In this document: one piece after another, positions 1 through 11,100 of the stretch
Position numbering within the stretch: the stretch's first letter is position 1
Layout: every line of letters starts with the position of its first letter
Origin: Monoplex corrugatus
Taxonomy: Eukaryota; Mollusca; Gastropoda; Littorinimorpha; Ranellidae
Reading direction: 5' to 3'
DNA length: 64,000 nt
Assembly: GCA_030674185.1 (NCBI GenBank)
Contig: CM060307.1
Span: 53,749,442-53,813,441 of the forward strand
The notes under the pieces: generated by a model
What the model saw: only the letters and a program-made list of their open reading frames with translations
The model's database searches: none
What the model was told of the DNA's origin: nothing
Translations under genes and position numbers: made by a program

Positions 1-370
1 TAGTATTGAGCTTAGTGCGTGGAAAGCGAAAAGTCAGAGGATCGGAGGCAGAGCGGAGGGTACGTGAGGGAACATAGATCTCAAGTAGGCTTGACAGGTA
101 ATCGGGGGCTGCGTTATTGAGGCTTTTGTAGCACATGGTGTCTAGTTTGTACTGTATGCGCTTTGATACAGGGAGCCAGTGAAGTTGTGCCAGGAGAGGA
201 GATATATATGTGGTCAACTTTTTTCTTTTTTAGTACAAGGCGTGCAGCATTGTTTTGAATGCGCTGCAGGGTGTGAATGAAGGAGGCAGGAAGACCAGAC
301 AGGAGTGAATTGCAATAGTCAATGCGAGACATTATGAAGGAGAGAAAGAGTTTTGCAGTTGTTTCGACAT
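1..370 (-). mobile_element. CR1/L2-like LINE, 3' fragment
   Basis: This stretch is nearly identical to about 38200-38560, inside the long LINE at 37739-40940, read on the same (minus) strand. It covers the last part of the reverse-transcriptase ORF. Similarity stops abruptly at about 370, so this copy is 5'-truncated, and it runs off the left edge of the window. A small insertion near position 204 and other differences break the reading frame, so the copy is dead. Confidence 0.85.
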
Positions 371-1460
371 ACGAGCTGATTAACACCAACCTTGTCAATC
401 TACACGTATTGTATAAATCGGAAACAAAATAAGGACAAGCAAGCTGTTTGTTTATATTTTTACATGCGAATTTGACAACTGCAATGTTCTATTTACTCAA
501 ATTGGCATAGAATTTGAAATTTCAATGTTCTGTTAGCTTAGTTAACGGTGGCATTACCGAGTCTGCCAGTGTTTAAATGGTTTTGAATTTGGCTGTGCTA
601 CCAGTTACACGTAAAAAGTTACAACATTTGTAAGGCTCTCCTCTGTACTTCAGACTTCGGGCAGAAGTTTCAGTATGCCAATATGTACTCACAGGCCAGC
701 TTTATGACTATAACGGACGAACCGACTCCTCTCCCGCAAAGCTTTACCATCCCCAAAACTGAACAAGGTTAAATACCTATTCACCAGCTGGGTAAACTGG
801 AAGCTACATGCAATAGGATTTTGTCTGTCTGTCTGTCTGTTTGATTGGTTGGGTTGTTTTTGTTCTTTTTATTGTCATTCTTTTCTTCTTATTATTATTA
901 TTACAAACCAGAGTTCAAACTCGTGAAAATGAACTGGAAACCATCCAGGCTATTTAAGTTATATATTTGAAAAACAAAATCTGCCTCCCCCCGCCCCCCC
1001 CCCCCCCTTTTTTTTTTTTTAAATGTGAATTTAAAAATGATGCTAAAAACTAAAAATGCGGTTAGTCCAATTGTCTGTTTGTTTCTTTGTTTGTTTTAAA
1101 TTGACGAATGCGACTCTAAATAACGCATCTGGCTGACGAAACACATGATCACCTAAATTAAATCAAGCTATTCAATGTAATACTAATAGTTTAATACTAA
1201 ATAACCTAATCAGCTTTTCACCGGACATTACAAAGCTTTAAAATATCTTACTTTAAAATACCTTATTATGTAATACACACACAAAATCAGCTTTAAATAA
1301 TATTAGCGATTCTATGCCAATCCAATGTAAACAAAGTAATGCTTGCTTTCAAGTTAGTTCAGACTTTCGGTGAACTAAATGATTCAATCTAATAATGTAA
1401 CAACCAAATTTTCAAAAGTAAGCTCTTGAAGAAAATTAACAAATTACACATTCCACTCAC
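371..1460. other. intron or intergenic DNA, no gene seen
   Basis: AT-rich sequence 3' of the P450 first exon, so it is probably that gene's first intron. It contains a C-run followed by a T-run at about 987-1020 and a degenerate dispersed-repeat piece at about 770-945 (the phrase ccagctgggtaaactgga recurs in similar form near 50790 and 51060). Nothing coding was recognised. Confidence 0.5.
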
Positions 1461-1650
1461 CATTCAAGACTTCACGCACTCCCTGGTTAGAACAGACAAA
1501 CACTGTGGCTTTGTTCAATATGCGGCCAGCGAAGACACGAGACTGGTATTGGTTCATGTTGCTCTCCAAAAACTCTACAGGAGAACTGTTAAAGTCCAAT
1601 GAGTTGTCACTAAATAGTGGCCAGCCGATTGATCCTGGAACTTCAGCCAT
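1461..1650 (-). CDS. cytochrome P450, first coding exon
   Basis: The ATG at 1650 has a good context (GACATGG). The exon encodes 63 residues and ends in phase 1 at a consensus donor (G|GTGAGT). The peptide has the usual P450 N-terminal layout: a Pro-Gly turn (VPGSIGWPLF), then a helix (PVEFLESNMNQYQSRVF), then a strand pair (ILNKATVFVCSNQGVREVL). This matches helix A and sheet beta-1 of CYP26/CYP120-like or CYP74-clan enzymes. No hydrophobic membrane anchor precedes it, which is unlike typical microsomal P450s but normal for CYP74-clan proteins. The heme-binding Cys region would be off the left edge, so the family call rests on this one exon. The gene points away from UNG. Confidence 0.6.
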
Positions 1651-3430
1651 GTCTTAACAATCTGCTGGCCACAGAACTAATAAAGGCAGTCTTGTTGCAC
1701 TCTGCATGTTTCAAAGTCTAGATTTTTCCAAGGAATGACGTACCTGGAGATGAAATCACCTGGTAAAGTAGTAGTTGTCTAAAGTCATGGCTAATTCTGC
1801 TGTTCGTTTCACTTAGATTATAAAGTAATAATTTAATGTAATGAATCATTACACTTTAAACCACAATCTAACATAATGAATCATTAACTTTATAACAGTA
1901 ACCTATTTCACAGTCGTTTAGTAAAATAAACACTGTGCAGATATTACATAAATAATAGCAACTACTTAGGGGCTATGTCAGCACTTTTTAGTACAATGCT
2001 AAAAAATAATTTATGGCAACCAATAATTATAAACTCTACACTTACTTGATCTGGACCTCAATTGTGTCCCAAATCTCATTCAAGATCCATGGTATACTGG
2101 GAAATCCTCACCATTTAACATATACACGCAATGGTGAAAATACAACCAAGCAACTTTTAACTGATTAACTAAATCATCAATTGCATTTGTTTAAATGTGT
2201 ACACATTTTGTCTCCACGTTTGTAACTTAATGTAAGGCTTCATTTCATTTGCCTAGGATTATTTCAAACAAACGCATTCAGCATTCTTTTCAAAACAAAT
2301 CATCCTCAATGTAACTTTTAAAATCACATTAATCTGGGCTCACCCAGCCATTACGATTATCTATCAAATATTGTCCGGGTTACATATTGCAGATCAAGTT
2401 TAATCACTTACGTTTGAACTACGCAACTAGCCAAGATAAAGCTAATGACTTAATCGTCATCGTGGTCTTACAAGATGCAGCAACTGTAATTTGTGTGCAT
2501 TTATTCTAAACAGCTTGTTTGTAAAACTACATCTATTTCAAAAAATATCACAGAGAATATTTTATACCTGAGTCTATAACATAGTCATAGGACTAATAAT
2601 ACGGAGCTAAGCTGATTCAATTTTCAAATCTTAAGTTTAGATCTATGTAAATCATAACCCGCATGTTGCATCACCGTTCCAGAATGTGACTACTTTCTGT
2701 GAATGCTCCAATAAATCACTTTCACGCACATGTATAGATCTGTACTTTGAAGAAAGGTCTGTTTTCGTATGAATATACTTTGAACAAAGGTTTACTATTG
2801 CTCTGACGAGTAAGCCTTCTTTGTCAACTTTCAGTTTTGAACATCTGCGTTTGTCATTTTTAATTGACACTTCCGGAAATTATCGACTTCGTGTTTGAAG
2901 AGCTAAAAGGTACATCACAAAAGTAGTCCATAGCTATTTTCAAAACAGATCTGAACGCCTGCGTGTATCACATTGGTTACTGAAACTGTAAGTCGGGTAT
3001 TAAAAGTTAAAATGGAACAAATATAAAAGATATGACAGCCCTCCATGATGGATACGCGCCTTCCTTAAAAGGTATTCATGAACACACATTTTTTCCAAAA
3101 ACAAAAACTTTTTTTTTAACTCTCTGGACGACCGAACACATATTCTGTTATAGCGAATGAATTAAAACAAAAAGAAACTGGGCAGGCATGGTCATAACAA
3201 AGAAGATAGTGCCCACAAATGGTTGAGAGCCGATCAAACTTCACATCCAAATCAAGCTGTCAGTGCTGTTGTTTGCTGTTTGTTGTCATTGGTATTGTTT
3301 GTTATTTGTTGTTATTGTCATCAATCATTGTTTGTTGTTTTTGCCGTTGTTTGTGGCTTGTAGTTATTGTTTCACATTAGCCTACAAGAAACAGAATGAA
3401 AACGGACGCCTTGACGTATGGCATCCGTGT
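1651..3430. promoter_or_regulatory. upstream region of the P450 gene
   Basis: AT-rich intergenic DNA between the head-to-head P450 and UNG genes. An ETS-like motif, ACTTCCGGAAAT, lies at 2869-2880 and could belong to a minus-strand promoter or 5' UTR. No TATA box was convincingly placed and no coding exon was recognised. Confidence 0.3.
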
Positions 3431-3439
3431 CACTGTATC

Positions 3440-3760
3440 CTTGTTTTAATAATATAATTGTTGCTGTTGTAGTTGTTTTTGTTGTTGTTGTTGTTGTCAT
3501 TGTTATTATTGTTGTTGTTGTCGTCGTCGTCGTCGTTGCCGTTATCATCATCATCATCATTATCAGTTGTAGTAATAATATCATCACATCATCATCTTAT
3601 TAGTAGTAGTGTGTAGTAGTAGTAGTAGTAGTATAGTAGTATTGTTATTATTATTATCATCATCATCATTAATGTTGTTAGTTTTGTTGTCGTTGTTGTT
3701 TTCATTATTATTATTATTGGTGTTGTTGTTGGTGTTGTTGTTGTTGTTGTTTATCATGAT
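3440..3760. repeat. imperfect trinucleotide repeat tract
   Basis: A patchwork of GTT, GTC, ATC, TAG and ATT triplet runs. It yields long but meaningless poly-Val/Ile, poly-Thr and poly-Ser reading frames on both strands. Confidence 0.9.
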
Positions 3761-4023
3761 TATACATAAACATATATATGTATATGTTGTATTGCTTGGT
3801 TGATTGAATTTGTTTATTGGATTTAACTGGAAAATCTGAAACTACACATTGGTTACACAGTTGAGTGTTATACGATTTGACAATGCACCTTGAGGATTTG
3901 TTCAAATTCTCTGACCAATACTTCGTGTACCCTTCAAGTCTGGTTGAGACCACTGTGTATTCACAAAAAAGAAAAGAACTCAGCCCTAGATGCGGTCTAA
4001 ATTACGATATCATTATCATCATC

Positions 4024-4426
4024 ATGTACCCTGCCGCATGGCGTTGGCGATCATAAACCCCCATATGCATCTATCCCTTGTCACCGCAGGATATCTTCCA
4101 CCCTCTCTGTCCTCAGCCGCTCTGCAAATCCGTCCAATATTTTTTTCCTGGGTTTACCTGGTGTTCTTTTTCCCTTCAGCTCTCCTGTTGTGACCAGGTG
4201 CTCTAATTCCCCTTTCCTCATAAAATGGCCTATAAAGGTTACTTGTCTTTTTCCTAATGTTCCATATCAATGATCTTCTTGTGTTTGCCTCCATCAAAAA
4301 TGCCTCGTTTGTTTTCTTTGCTCTCCGTGGAACTGTCAACATTGTTCTTAGAAACCACATTTCGGCTGCCTCAGTCTTGTTCTACTTTGCGTGTTGACTG
4401 TCCACGCCTCATAACCGTACAACATT

Positions 4427-4430
<4 letters not shown>
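4024..4430 (-). mobile_element. decayed LINE, reverse-transcriptase C-terminal fragment
   Basis: On minus the three frames piece together the tail of a LINE polyprotein: MWFLRTMLTVPRRAKKTNEA, then NIRKRQ-, GHF-, GKPRKK- and MIANAMRQG-like segments in order. These are typical of the C-terminus of reverse-transcriptase polyproteins seen in mollusc and other invertebrate LINEs. Frameshifts separate the pieces. The element ends at an (ATC)n run at 4008-4023, probably the remains of its simple-repeat 3' tail. Confidence 0.65.
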
Positions 4431-4433
<3 letters not shown>

Positions 4434-4459
<26 letters not shown>

Positions 4460-4476
4460 TGCATACATATATATAT

Positions 4477-4508
<32 letters not shown>

Positions 4509-4509
4509 G

Positions 4510-4584
<75 letters not shown>

Positions 4585-4590
4585 TTTGAT
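4434..4590. repeat. compound AT / GATA / GACA microsatellite
   Basis: An (AT)n block is followed by GATA units, an internal GACA block at about 4520-4540, and more GATA units. Confidence 0.95.
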
Positions 4591-4847
4591 AGATATACAT
4601 ATATATACGTAAGGTATGTATCATACTATGGTTGTAAAATAAATACTAGGTTCAGAGGACACTCCTAATTCAATAAGTATGAAGTAAGACTGAATAGGAA
4701 TCACTAAAAAAAAAATGGAAATCATATTTTGATATCAACTAAAGAATACGATAGTTTACACCGCTATAACTTTTTCCTCTGTTTACACTGCTATAACTTT
4801 TTTTCTGTTAGTGTAAACGTTTGGAATATGTACTCACGGGGAATCCC

Positions 4848-4852
<5 letters not shown>

Positions 4853-4914
<62 letters not shown>

Positions 4915-5042
4915 CTGTGTTTATCTTATTTTGCTTTGTTTTGATGAATCTTTGTTTCGTTTGGAATATGCAGTCACGGGAATTCCTCTCTCCTCTCTCC
5001 TCTCTCTCTCTCTCCTTCTTCTCTCTCTCTCTCTCTCTCTCT
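4853..5042. repeat. two (CT)n microsatellites
   Basis: A ~60-bp (CT)n run at about 4853-4911 and a second, interrupted CT tract at about 4987-5042. The sequence leading into each tract is similar (gtttggaatatg.agtcacggggaa), so the region is a short tandem duplication about 130 bp long. Confidence 0.9.
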
Positions 5043-5234
5043 AGCTGGCTCGCTCGCTGGCTCTGTTTATCTTAGTTTGCCTTGTTTTGCTGAATCTTTG
5101 TTTCGTTTTCATAATTTTGAAAAATTGTATCGGAATATGGAGGAAGCAGACCACTTGAGCACGTTGCTGACTGACTACTCTGCGCGCCGCGGAGACGGAC
5201 CTCGTTTCGGTTATGGTTCTAGAGTTATTACCCT

Positions 5235-5246
5235 TCTCGCGCGAAA
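5235..5246 (+). promoter_or_regulatory. E2F-like site in the UNG promoter
   Basis: TCTCGCGCGAAA resembles the E2F consensus TTTSGCGCSAAA. It lies about 100 bp upstream of the UNG start codon in a locally GC-rich stretch (about 5180-5270) that is unusual in this AT-rich window. UNG is an S-phase gene with E2F-controlled promoters in vertebrates, so the placement makes sense. Use of the site is inferred. Confidence 0.45.
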
Positions 5247-5344
5247 TAAGACCCAAACACAAGAAGGCGCGACCTTTTGCAGAGCTTAAATCGTTGTGGA
5301 TGCTAAAACAATTTTATTGTTCATTTGTCCGCTCACAAAGTATC

Positions 5345-5419
5345 ATGAACGGCCAGGCGAAAATTTCTTCTTTCTTCACTAAAAATTCCGCCAAGAGGAC
5401 AGTGTCTCCAAGCCGTGAG
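5345..5419 (+). CDS. UNG: UNG exon 1 (PIP box)
   Basis: Encodes residues 1-25. The start was chosen because [11 protein letters not shown] reproduces the N-terminus of nuclear UNG with a perfect Q-x-x-I-x-x-F-F PIP box. The upstream in-frame reading has no family resemblance. Donor is GAG|GTTTGT, phase 0. Confidence 0.9.
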
Positions 5420-8090
5420 GTTTGTTACATTGAGTCGGAGTTTAACTCGTTTTCTGGGCTAGGATAGGCCTACTCGCCACTCGGCTACTGTTTCCTGACA
5501 TTAGTGACAGGGGTGATACTTACGGTAACCGTATCAGAGACAGTAGCGTATGTGATCGCGAAGATTATCATAGATTATGTTCGTATGTTACATTACATTG
5601 AGTGTCGAATGTGAAACAGTTTTCGTCTTTCTGACATCGATAGTGGGGATGCATTATTATTATATATGATTATTATGGATGGTCATGATTATCGATTATG
5701 ATTATCAGAATGATTAGGCCATTCATTAAATGATTAATAATTGAAGTAGACCTTAAATAGTTAATGAGCAGGCCAAATTTAGAAATTACCATGCACATTC
5801 TCTGATGCTAAATGTGAATCAGTATATCACTGAATGGCATCTTAGTTTGCATCTCTTTGGCTGACTTGTCACATCCAGTGCATCTCACTGACTGTTACCC
5901 TCTGCATCCTCATGCGCGCGCCACACCACACACACACACCACACACGAGTGTACATGCGCATGCCTGCATGGTTACATTTCTGTGCAGTGACAACATATA
6001 TATATAGCAGAAACTGAATAGGGAAAGTAAGCTTACATTTTTCATTCCATAGTGCATTAGGTTAAACATCAAGAGCACAGTAAAATTGTGTAGCTAAAAG
6101 ACGAGATTTTTTCCAATCTCCCAGGTCAGCGAGTGTCCAGATGTGCCAAAACTTAAGATCCTGTGTAACTGCTATAAGTCATCAGTGTCTGCCTTATGCC
6201 TTATGGAAACACGAAAACACCCAGCATACATGCCTACCAAAGATGCAGACTGTGCAACAACATAATGGAATGTGGGTTTGCTCGCCAAACATCTTGAGTT
6301 CTCTATGCTCCACAAAAATGTCTGATTATATGTACTGTGCAGAGACAGAGACAGTTTGGAAGAATGATACGAGTTATGACTTATGATATCATGCTGATAT
6401 GAGTTATGACGTATGATATCATGCTGATACTAATGTAGTAGGCTCCGTACTTGTTTAAATATTCTTCAGTCAGTTCTTCTACTCAAATTGTTTCATGTAT
6501 AAAGTATCATTATTTCTGTGTGAGGTTTTTCTATGCACCGTCCTTTCAGTGGCTTACAAGTACTGAAGGTTTTTAAATCAGGATGAAATAGTAGTAGTAG
6601 TAGTAAGATGAAGTTGTAGGAGTAGCAGCAGCTGTATTTTTATTGGTGTGAAAAATATCTTTTAACATATTTTCTTCTGTGCATCCCCTCCCCAGGATGC
6701 AGCAGAAAACAAGAAACCAAAGCTGTCGGAGCCCAACATTAATTCAACTGCTTCAACCAATTTGAAACAGACCAGTCCACCATGCTCTCCAGCAAAATCA
6801 TCTCCTGCCCCACAGTTGGTCCTGACTCCAGAACAAAAAGAGCGCATGGAAGCCAACAAGAGAGCAGCTCTTGTACGGAAGCAAGAAAAGGAGAACACCA
6901 GTGTTGGAGACAGTTTGGTGAAAAACATGGGATCATCATGGCAAACTGCGCTGAGTGCTGAATTTTCGAAAGCTTACTTCAAGGAGGTCAGCTCTTCTGT
7001 TAATTTGCAGGGATTTCTTTACATGTATTCATTGTTTTGAAAGCTTACAGGTGTCTGGAAAGGACATAAAAGAGGTCATGAGGTTTAGTGCACTATATGA
7101 CAAACTGACCTTGATAATTATGAAATCGGTGTGTTCTTAGGAGACAATGAAGTTGCTATAACTTTGAGTGTCCTAACTAGAACTTATTTAGACATTAAGG
7201 TCATTTATTTCTTTATAGTTTAGTCATGCACGGCTGTTCCCGAGCAAGATTTTAGTTTGAGAGCAGGAGCGGCGAGGGGGATGGGAGGGGAGAGATAAAC
7301 GATAACCAGATGTGGACTCTCAAGTGGCAGCTGGTCAGTTGAGCGCTCTGCACAGAGCAGTGTGTGAGTGCAACGCGCTGAGCTGTCAAAAGGGAACCGC
7401 AGGTGTCAGTGATACAAGACTCGTAGCAAGGCCAGTTAACTTTTTATGGCATTGTAGTACATGGGTAGGTTGCAAAAACATTAAATTACAAAGTCTAAAT
7501 TTCACCAAGAGAAATATGAACAATATAACCAAACGCAGGAATGACTCATGTAGAAACTGATATCAGGCATGCAGAAAAAAATTAGATATAACAGCTCTTT
7601 TGCTTGCAAAGATCAGATGACTGACAGAAGAAAACCACATATGTAAAATAAAAAATCCAATTTAAATGACAAACTGTTCATGCACCTGCAGTTTTACAAC
7701 ATTCATATTTTCAGAGATGTTAGTTGCATGTGTGGACAACACCAAACTTACCGAATAAGCATTTGGTTGTCCGCAAGGATCGTTATCAGCTTGTTTAGTA
7801 AGTATCCCATCACTTTGATATGGCACAGATTTCTCTCACAGTACAAGGCAGCAGCCTTCTTTCACACAATGCAGAGGCTGACTATACAGGCTTACGTAGC
7901 CTCAACACTAACTGTCTTTTAATACAGAACCAGCAGACATCCATTTGCCAGTTGTTATTACCACTTCCGTCACAGATACACACGCACAACTACTAAAATA
8001 CGGCAAATATACACACTAACAACAACAACGAATAACAGGGGAAAAAAACAGTTTCAGTAAAAAAAATCTAAATAAAACGACGAAACTGAA

Positions 8091-8169
<79 letters not shown>

Positions 8170-11100
8170 ACACAACACAACACACACACAACATATACAA
8201 AAAACAAACAAAAAAGCAAACAAAACAAAAACATACACAAAAAACAAACAAAAAAGCAAACAAAACAAAACAAAACAAAAATCACAACGAAAACAAAAGT
8301 GACAAAAGAAATTAAACAAAACAGCAACAAAAACAAAAGAGACAACAACAGGAAAACAACAACTTAAAAACATTTTCACTCACGTACTGTCTCCCGTTTC
8401 ACATGAAATAATTCCAGTATAGAAAGGCAGATGAAATACACCAAAACACACACACACACACACAGTGAGAAATGATGACACTCACTTACACTCTATAAGT
8501 AAAGCACAAACTCAAACTATATAACCAAATGAATAATTAATAGCTGCACTCGGACAAATGATAAATAAACAATAAGGATTCCAAAAAATGAATTGACAAA
8601 GTGTGCACAATTTTGTTCTACACAACGCCAAAGTTGATGATAAAATGGCTTAATCACTGTACAGCGCAGTATTAATCCTCTGTTTCCCTTGCCACTAGAC
8701 TAAGGAATGCGGAAACATAGTTACGGGGCAAGGGCGGACGTTGATATCTTACATCTGGTGCCATGTTGGCCGACCAAACTAAAAGGCGAGAAAGTGAGCT
8801 ACTGAAACAGCCGTGCATGGGATTCTGGGAATTATACTGTGCTTAGTGAAAGTATGAAATGATAAACAGAAAATTTGATATTTTGTTGTTTTTTGTTGTT
8901 GTTGTTGTTTTGTTTTTCATGATGCAAGATAATACTGTCTAGTTTCCCGAAAAAGGGAGGTAGACTCTCGAGATCTCAAGTATACATAAGGTTTATGCTC
9001 GGGTCTATAAAGCTATGATATCTAGTCATGTTTGTGTTATGTTTCCATCGCAAGGTATTTATGGAGTACATAGAATCATGTACTGTGCTTAGACACTATT
9101 TCTGAACAAACTCAGTCTTACACTTGCTCATTGGGATACCTTTCAATTGTTAATCAACATTTTGTTTTTAATTCCATCTTATTTCTATGTTATCCATCTA
9201 AATTGTCATCAGTGAGTGTCATTTGTATGGATAATGGTATAAAAAAAAATTGGATTAAAGTACTCCTGAAAGTTTGATCCAGATAATTTGATATCTATAA
9301 TTTCAAAAATTCAAGTCTTATAATGCAGACCTGTTGCTTTGCCATTTTACAAGAATTTATTTGTGATTGAATTCTGATTGTATGAACAGCTGAACAAGTT
9401 TGTGTCAGAAGAGCGGAGAAAAGGCAAGGTGTACCCTCCTGCAGACCAAGTCTTCACATGGACCCAGACTTGTAAAATCAGTGATGTGAGTGATGATGCC
9501 TGTTTATCTTATCAGTCAATTATGCCTGTATGCTTGCGCATACGCGCACACACACATACACACACGTTTGTACGTTTATTTTTTTATGTGTGTGTGTATA
9601 TTAGACAAAATTAGAGTACTCATTGGTTATGGTACTGGTTCCAAGTATAGACCACTTGTCTAGTCCGCCTTCTTTTCACGGTGTCTTTTTACCTGCACCG
9701 AGCTCACGTTTCTGACTGAAATTGAGAAGCCACAAAAGCATGTTTAGATTAACAGTAGCCTGTTTTGTCACTTTAATTGAAAATATAAAAATTGTTTCAG
9801 TGTTCACCTATACCATGGCATTTGATGTGTATAATATATATATATACTTGGGGGGTGGATTTGTCAGGTTTGAAATTTAACTGATCAAGCTTCAACCATA
9901 CTCCTTTTGAAGCAGCTGAGTTGACAAAGATGTTTATCACTCTAACAGATTTATATTATATAACACAGCTGTAAGCATGACACAGCTGAGAACTTGACAC
10001 ATCTTAGTACTGCACTGCTATTAATGTATTATCTTCATTGTCTAAGACGAAAATGTACACATCAGCAGCATGAGTTATCTTTTCCTCCTTTTCAATCTCA
10101 CATTAAATTCACCATTAATTGCCATAATTCTCATCATCAGCTTATTTGTGCACTTTTGATATTGCATAATAATTCAGTTGCTGTGTGTCAAGAGCTACCA
10201 TATTGTTGGTGGTCATTTTATGTTTCAAGGTCAGGTGTGATTTGAATCTGTTGACTGGAATATGTGCAGGTGAAAGTGGTGATTCTTGGACAGGACCCTT
10301 ATCATGGACCTGGACAGGCGCATGGTCAGTGAAAACAGCATCCTTATCTTGAGAATGTAGAGTGACACGTGATTTCTGCCACAGGTGGTGAAGCAAAGAT
10401 ACAGAATTACCATCTGTTTGTTGTCTGCAATGCTTTAAAGGCAGTGTGTGTTTGAGTGGAGCCAGAAGCACAGCAAATCATTTGGTTGATGAAGGTCATA
10501 TGAACTTGAATGACCAAAGTTTACTAATATAGCAGACAGGAATTCTGTATTTTTCCTTTATCAGAATCCGTACTTGTTAAGCGTATGTACTTCTGGATAA
10601 CAAACTCTCCTTGACCTTGATATAATATTGATAATCTTCTTTTTTCCTTGCTTGGTAATTTCTGTCCTTTCAAGCAATCAGATACAAGTATTTGATTGTC
10701 AACACTCATGAAAAAAAAAAAGGAGGAAAACATGAGTCATGATGCCAATACCCAAGGGTATGGTTCTCCCTGCCAACAAGTAAAACACAACTAATACAAG
10801 AGATTCATAATAAATCTGTTTTGTAACTTAAAGTGCACTTCCTACAAACATTACAGTACACTTCCTACAGGCATAAGAGGACCTCCCACCCCATCTGCCG
10901 CTTCTTGGGTACATGCGTACGCATATTCAGTTGATTTGTTACTGTTTTTAAGTACTCATTCAATTTATTTCATCTTTTCAGTTTTTTTTTAATTGATATC
11001 CGAGATTTCAAATGATACTTTAATCTTGAATTCCAGCAAATTACAATAATGATGAATTTTTCATTTATTTATTGTTTTGAATCAGGTCACATTTTTTTTA

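Noticed and set aside
8054..8379. Cys/Val-rich frames of 74-103 codons, and similar ones at 17815, 31230, 42167, 44616, 50357 and 61669
   Set aside because: Frames through (AC)n/(GT)n microsatellites have no stop codons by composition. No coding evidence.
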